A DNA stretch of 9,202 nt from assembly GCA_003539375.1 (NCBI GenBank), contig DPPH01000162.1:1-9202 (forward strand), read 5' to 3'. Positions 5,940-9,202 of the stretch are shown here, in pieces. The notes under the pieces were generated by a model that did no database searches, had not been told where the DNA came from, and saw nothing but the letters and a program-made list of their open reading frames with translations. The stretch is from Clostridiales bacterium (lineage in GTDB: Bacteria > Bacillota > Clostridia > Tissierellales > Dethiosulfatibacteraceae). The translations under genes were made by a program, and so were the position numbers. The stretch's first letter is position 1. Every line of letters starts with the position of its first letter.

Positions 5940-6011
5940 GATTAGATGACTTTGACTAAACTATTAAATTTTAATATTTAATAATAATATATAATAATCA
6001 AGGAGGAAGTA

Positions 6012-7361
6012 ATGGCAAAAATAGTTAACAAAGAAAAAAATGTTGTAACAATAGAGTTTGAGATAACACCGGAGAAATTTGAAGAGGGAGTACAAAAAGC
6101 TTATTTAAAGAATAGAAAAAACATAAATATTCCTGGCTTTAGAAAAGGTAGAGCTCCTAGAAAATTAATTGAATCTAGATATGGAAAAGGTGTATTTTAT
6201 GAAGATGCTTTAGATATCGTAATACCACCGGCTTATGAAGAAGCTTTAGAAGAAACCAAACTAGATCCGATAGATCAACCTAAACTTGATATAAAAGAAT
6301 TTGAAGAAGGAAAAAATATAGTTATAACAGCTGATGTAGAAGTTAAGCCTGAAGTTGAATTAGCTATACCTGAAGAAGTAGAAGTAGTAAAGGTAATTTC
6401 AGAAGTAGATGATGAACAGGTAGAAAATTCCTTAAAAGAAATGCAGGAAAAAAATGCTAGAATAATTAATGTAGAAGACAGACCAGTTAAAGAAGGAGAC
6501 ACTGTTACTATAGATTATAAAGGGTTTATAGGTGAAGAAGAATTTGAAGGTGGATCAGCAGAAAATCAATCTTTAGAAATTGGTTCAAAATCTTTTATAC
6601 CTGGATTTGAAGAACAATTAGTAGGTAAGAACTCAGGAGAAGACGTAGAAGTAAAGGTTACTTTCCCTGAAGAGTACAGCGCCGAAGAACTTGCTGGAAA
6701 AGAAGCTACCTTTAATGTGAAGATTCATGAAATAAAAGAAAAAGAACTTCCAAAATTAGATGATGAATTTGCTAAAGATGTTAGCGAATTTGATACTATA
6801 GATGAATTAAGAAAAGATACAAAAGAAAATTTAATTAAAAAAGCAAAAGATAATGAAAAAATTACAAATCAAAATAATGCTATTACTGAATTCGTAAGTA
6901 AGTGTGATACGGTAGTACCAGAAGTGTTAATTGACAGAGAAATCGAAAACCAACTAAATGGGTTTAGACAGCAGTTGGCTCAGCAAGGTATAAAACTAGA
7001 AGACTACACTCAGATGATAGGTCAGGAAATGGACGAATTAAAAGAGAATCTTAGACCTCAAGCCGAAACAAGTGTAAAGACTGAACTAGTAATAGAAGCT
7101 GTAGCAAACAAGCATGATTTTGAAATAACAGAAGAAGAATTAAATGAAGAACTTAAAAAATTAGCAAATTCCTATGGAATCGGCGAAGATAAATTAGATG
7201 ATTTCATAGAAAAAATGAAAGAAGACAGTAGAGAATATATAGAAGACTCAGTTAAAAGAAGAAAAGCTGTAGAATATATAACAGATAATGTTAAAATGGT
7301 AGAGAAAAAAGAAGAAGCTGAAGAAAAAAAAGATGAAAATAATTCAGCTGAAGAAAAATAA
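6012..7361 (+). CDS. tig: Trigger factor, ribosome-associated chaperone/prolyl isomerase
   Basis: A 449-residue trigger factor, a cytoplasmic chaperone that docks at the ribosomal exit tunnel and shields nascent chains. It has three domains. The N-terminal ribosome-binding domain (about 1-115) carries the GFRKGRAP signature (42-49) that contacts the ribosome. The FKBP-type peptidyl-prolyl isomerase domain (about 158-243) includes GDTVTIDYKGFI, SFIPGFEEQLVG and VTFPEEY. The C-terminal helical substrate-cradling domain (about 245-430) contains the VPEVLIDREI segment. The end is a low-complexity Lys/Glu tail. AAGGAGG (6000-6006) is 5 nt before ATG 6012. It starts the tig-clpP-clpX cluster, with clpP 24 nt downstream. 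Length, domains and context are all ordinary, and the assignment is firm. Confidence 0.98.
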   Translation: MAKIVNKEKNVVTIEFEITPEKFEEGVQKAYLKNRKNINIPGFRKGRAPRKLIESRYGKGVFYEDALDIVIPPAYEEALEETKLDPIDQPKLDIKEFEEGKNIVITADVEVKPEVELAIPEEVEVVKVISEVDDEQVENSLKEMQEKNARIINVEDRPVKEGDTVTIDYKGFIGEEEFEGGSAENQSLEIGSKSFIPGFEEQLVGKNSGEDVEVKVTFPEEYSAEELAGKEATFNVKIHEIKEKELPKLDDEFAKDVSEFDTIDELRKDTKENLIKKAKDNEKITNQNNAITEFVSKCDTVVPEVLIDREIENQLNGFRQQLAQQGIKLEDYTQMIGQEMDELKENLRPQAETSVKTELVIEAVANKHDFEITEEELNEELKKLANSYGIGEDKLDDFIEKMKEDSREYIEDSVKRRKAVEYITDNVKMVEKKEEAEEKKDENNSAEEK

Positions 7362-7385
7362 TCAAAATTTATCGGAGGTGTAATT

Positions 7386-7970
7386 ATGCCATTAGTACCA
7401 TATGTAATTGAAAACACAGGAAGAGGAGAAAGATCATACGATATATATTCAAGATTATTAAAAGAAAGAATTATCTTTTTAGGAGAACAAGTTAATGATG
7501 CTACAGCAAGTTTACTTGTTGCACAGATGCTTTTTTTAGAAGCTGAAGATCCAGATAAAGATATACAGATATATATTAATAGTCCAGGTGGTTCTATAAC
7601 CGCTGGATTTGCAATTTACGATACTATGCAGTATATTAAACCAGATGTTTCAACAATCTGTATAGGAATGGCTGCAAGTATGGGAGCATTTTTACTGGCT
7701 GCAGGAGCTAAAGGTAAAAGATTTGCATTACCAAATGCAGAAGTAATGATTCACCAACCTTTAGGTGGAGCCCAAGGACAAGCTGAGGATATTAGAATAC
7801 AAGCTGATAGAATTATTAAAATGAGAGAAGACATAAACAAAATTCTTAGCGAAAGAACCGGGCAACCGATTGAAGTAATAAGAAAAGATACTGATAGAGA
7901 TCATTTTATGACTGCCAACCAAGCACAGGAGTATGGTTTAATAGATGAAGTGATTAGCTATAGAAAATAA
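7386..7970 (+). CDS. clpP: ATP-dependent Clp protease proteolytic subunit
   Basis: A 194-residue ClpP, the serine protease that forms a two-ring, 14-subunit chamber in the cytoplasm and degrades proteins fed by ClpX or another Clp ATPase. The catalytic triad is visible: S98 in [10 protein letters not shown]123 in MIHQPLGG, and D172 in KDTDRDHFM. The [10 protein letters not shown] oxyanion/substrate-binding loop is at 65-74, and the [13 protein letters not shown] segment at the N-terminus belongs to the axial region. The family's N-terminal propeptide is short (MPLVPYVIE). Length is standard. GGAGGTG (7374-7380) precedes ATG 7386. It lies between tig and clpX with a 12-nt gap to clpX, so the protease and its unfoldase are made together. 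No CtsR operator is visible upstream. Confidence 0.98.
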   Translation: MPLVPYVIENTGRGERSYDIYSRLLKERIIFLGEQVNDATASLLVAQMLFLEAEDPDKDIQIYINSPGGSITAGFAIYDTMQYIKPDVSTICIGMAASMGAFLLAAGAKGKRFALPNAEVMIHQPLGGAQGQAEDIRIQADRIIKMREDINKILSERTGQPIEVIRKDTDRDHFMTANQAQEYGLIDEVISYRK

Positions 7971-7982
7971 AGGAGTGTTTAT

Positions 7983-9202
7983 ATGGCTAAAGATGAAAAA
8001 CACTTGAGATGTTCGTTCTGCGGTAAATCCCAGGATCAAGTGAGAAGATTAATCGCCGGTCCAAATGTCTACATTTGTAATGAATGCGTAGATTTGTGTA
8101 AGGAGATAATCGACGAAGAAACAGACTTTTTAGAAGAGTCAGAATTAAAAAAATTACCAAAACCAAAGGAAATCTTTGAGTTTTTAGATAAATATGTAAT
8201 CAAACAAGAACAAGCAAAAAAATCAATGGCAGTAGCTGTTTATAACCACTACAAAAGAATTAACAGCTATAAAAAAACGGGAGATATTGAAATTCAAAAG
8301 AGCAATATACTTCTAATAGGGCCTACCGGAAGCGGGAAGACTTATCTTGCACAAACTTTAGCAAGAATGCTTAAGGTGCCTTTTGCAATTGCTGATGCTA
8401 CATCTTTAACAGAAGCAGGTTATGTAGGTGAGGATGTAGAAAATATAATTCTTAGACTAGTACAGGCTGCCGATTACGATATAGAGAAAGCTGAAAAAGG
8501 GATTATATATATAGACGAGGTCGATAAGATAGCAAGAAAAGGAGACAATCCATCCATAACAAGAGATGTAAGCGGTGAAGGAGTACAGCAAGCCTTATTG
8601 AAAATTCTAGAAGGTACTGTAGCTAATGTTCCACCACAAGGTGGTAGAAAGCACCCTCATCAAGAATTTCTACAAGTAGATACATCCAACATACTTTTTG
8701 TTATAGGTGGAGCCTTTGATGGTATTGAAAAAATAATTCAAAAAAGAATAGGTAAAAAATCCATAGGATTTGGAGCTGAAATTGGAGACAATGTAAAGCA
8801 GGATTATAGTAAAATTATTAAAAATATACAAGCTCAGGATTTACTTAGATTTGGATTGATTCCGGAGTTTGTTGGTAGAATTCCTGTTATTGTTCCTTTA
8901 GAAGAATTAGACGAAGAAGCTCTAATAAGAATAATGATGGATACGAAGAACAGTTTAGTAGATCAGTACAAAGAACTCTTTAAGATGGATGGAGTTGAAC
9001 TTGAGATAGAAAAAGATGCCCTAAAACTTATTGCAGAAAAAGCTTTAGAAATTAAGACAGGTGCGAGAGGACTTAGGGGTATCTTAGAAAAAGTAATGAC
9101 TGATATAATGTATGACATTCCGTCGAGATACGATATTGAAAAATGCATCATTACTAAGGATACAATACTTAATGATAAAGGACCGACATTAGTACTTAAC
9201 AA
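7983..9202 (+). CDS. clpX: ATP-dependent Clp protease ATP-binding subunit ClpX (3' end beyond the window)
   Basis: The frame is open from ATG 7983 to the last base, giving 406 residues. ClpX is usually about 415-425, so only a short C-terminus is missing. ClpX is the hexameric AAA+ unfoldase that recognises tagged substrates and threads them into ClpP. Visible parts are: an N-terminal zinc finger (C10, C13, C32, C35); Walker A GPTGSGKT (113-120); pore loop GYVGED (146-151); Walker [10 protein letters not shown] (174-182); the RKH loop (222-224) in GGRKHP; the IGF loop (261-263) that docks to ClpP; the arginine-finger region PEFVGRIP (294-301); and sensor-2 GARGLR (360-365). AAAGGAG (7969-7975), overlapping the clpP stop codon, serves as ribosome site. 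No disruption is seen in the window. Confidence 0.97.
   Translation, partial: MAKDEKHLRCSFCGKSQDQVRRLIAGPNVYICNECVDLCKEIIDEETDFLEESELKKLPKPKEIFEFLDKYVIKQEQAKKSMAVAVYNHYKRINSYKKTGDIEIQKSNILLIGPTGSGKTYLAQTLARMLKVPFAIADATSLTEAGYVGEDVENIILRLVQAADYDIEKAEKGIIYIDEVDKIARKGDNPSITRDVSGEGVQQALLKILEGTVANVPPQGGRKHPHQEFLQVDTSNILFVIGGAFDGIEKIIQKRIGKKSIGFGAEIGDNVKQDYSKIIKNIQAQDLLRFGLIPEFVGRIPVIVPLEELDEEALIRIMMDTKNSLVDQYKELFKMDGVELEIEKDALKLIAEKALEIKTGARGLRGILEKVMTDIMYDIPSRYDIEKCIITKDTILNDKGPTLVLN

Noticed and set aside
5951..5957. TTTGACT near the tig transcription start as a CtsR operator.
   Set aside because: CtsR needs two directly repeated heptads with a short spacer; only one half-site is present.
5963..5982. 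ATTAAAT/ATTTAAT inverted repeat in the tig leader as a terminator or regulatory hairpin.
   Set aside because: It is a 7-bp stem of A-T pairs only in very AT-rich DNA, with no T-run in the right place; chance is a sufficient explanation.
8963..9202. Minus-strand open frame opposite clpX, and similar minus-strand frames at 231-539, 1334-1534, 1577-1804, 2027-2245, 3117-3344, 5504-5755, 6275-6502 and 7172-7417.
   Set aside because: All lie opposite well-supported + strand genes, lack ribosome sites and recognisable domains, and encode Ser/Ile/Phe-rich sequence typical of antisense shadows.

Overview
The window reads as low-GC, Gram-positive chromosomal DNA. It has strong AGGAGG-type ribosome sites, very AT-rich coding sequence, a tig-clpP-clpX cluster, a DUF445 protein, and a glycine riboswitch followed by the UPF0237-UPF0210 pair. 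Together these suggest Firmicutes of the Clostridia/Tissierellia type; I cannot name the genus. All eight complete or nearly complete genes and the 5'-truncated first gene lie on the + strand. No rRNA, tRNA, insertion sequence, prophage or CRISPR array was seen.

Region 1 (1-555) is the C-terminal 184 residues of a DUF445 membrane protein. Region 2 (556-2461) is a self-contained transcription unit. It has a sigma-A-like promoter (562-590), a single-aptamer glycine riboswitch (about 646-724) with a possible degenerate 5' companion, an intrinsic terminator (737-761) that the riboswitch can plausibly control, an ACT-domain protein (UPF0237), a UPF0210/PFL-family protein, and a strong AT-rich terminator. 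The 3' strands of P1 and P2 are complementary to the terminator's 5' arm and loop. This predicts an OFF switch: glycine bound, P1 closed, terminator forms.

Region 3 (2462-5903) is a tightly packed four-gene unit: an EamA/DMT permease, an unrecognised membrane-anchored protein, an MTA/SAH-nucleosidase-like protein, and a radical SAM protein of the spore-photoproduct-lyase (SPL) family. The junctions are a 1-nt gap, a 0-nt gap and a 41-nt overlap, which imply co-translation. The pairing of a nucleosidase with a radical SAM enzyme makes chemical sense, because radical SAM enzymes release 5'-deoxyadenosine, which MTA/SAH nucleosidases can cleave. The SPL-like protein has the CxxxCxxC cluster but no cysteine after it. 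It is therefore unlikely to be a genuine spore photoproduct lyase, and its substrate is open. This is the least explained part of the window.

Region 4 (5904-9202) is the conserved protein quality-control cluster: a well-formed promoter, trigger factor (tig), the ClpP protease, and the ClpX unfoldase, which runs off the window end at residue 406 and is nearly complete. This part is ordinary.
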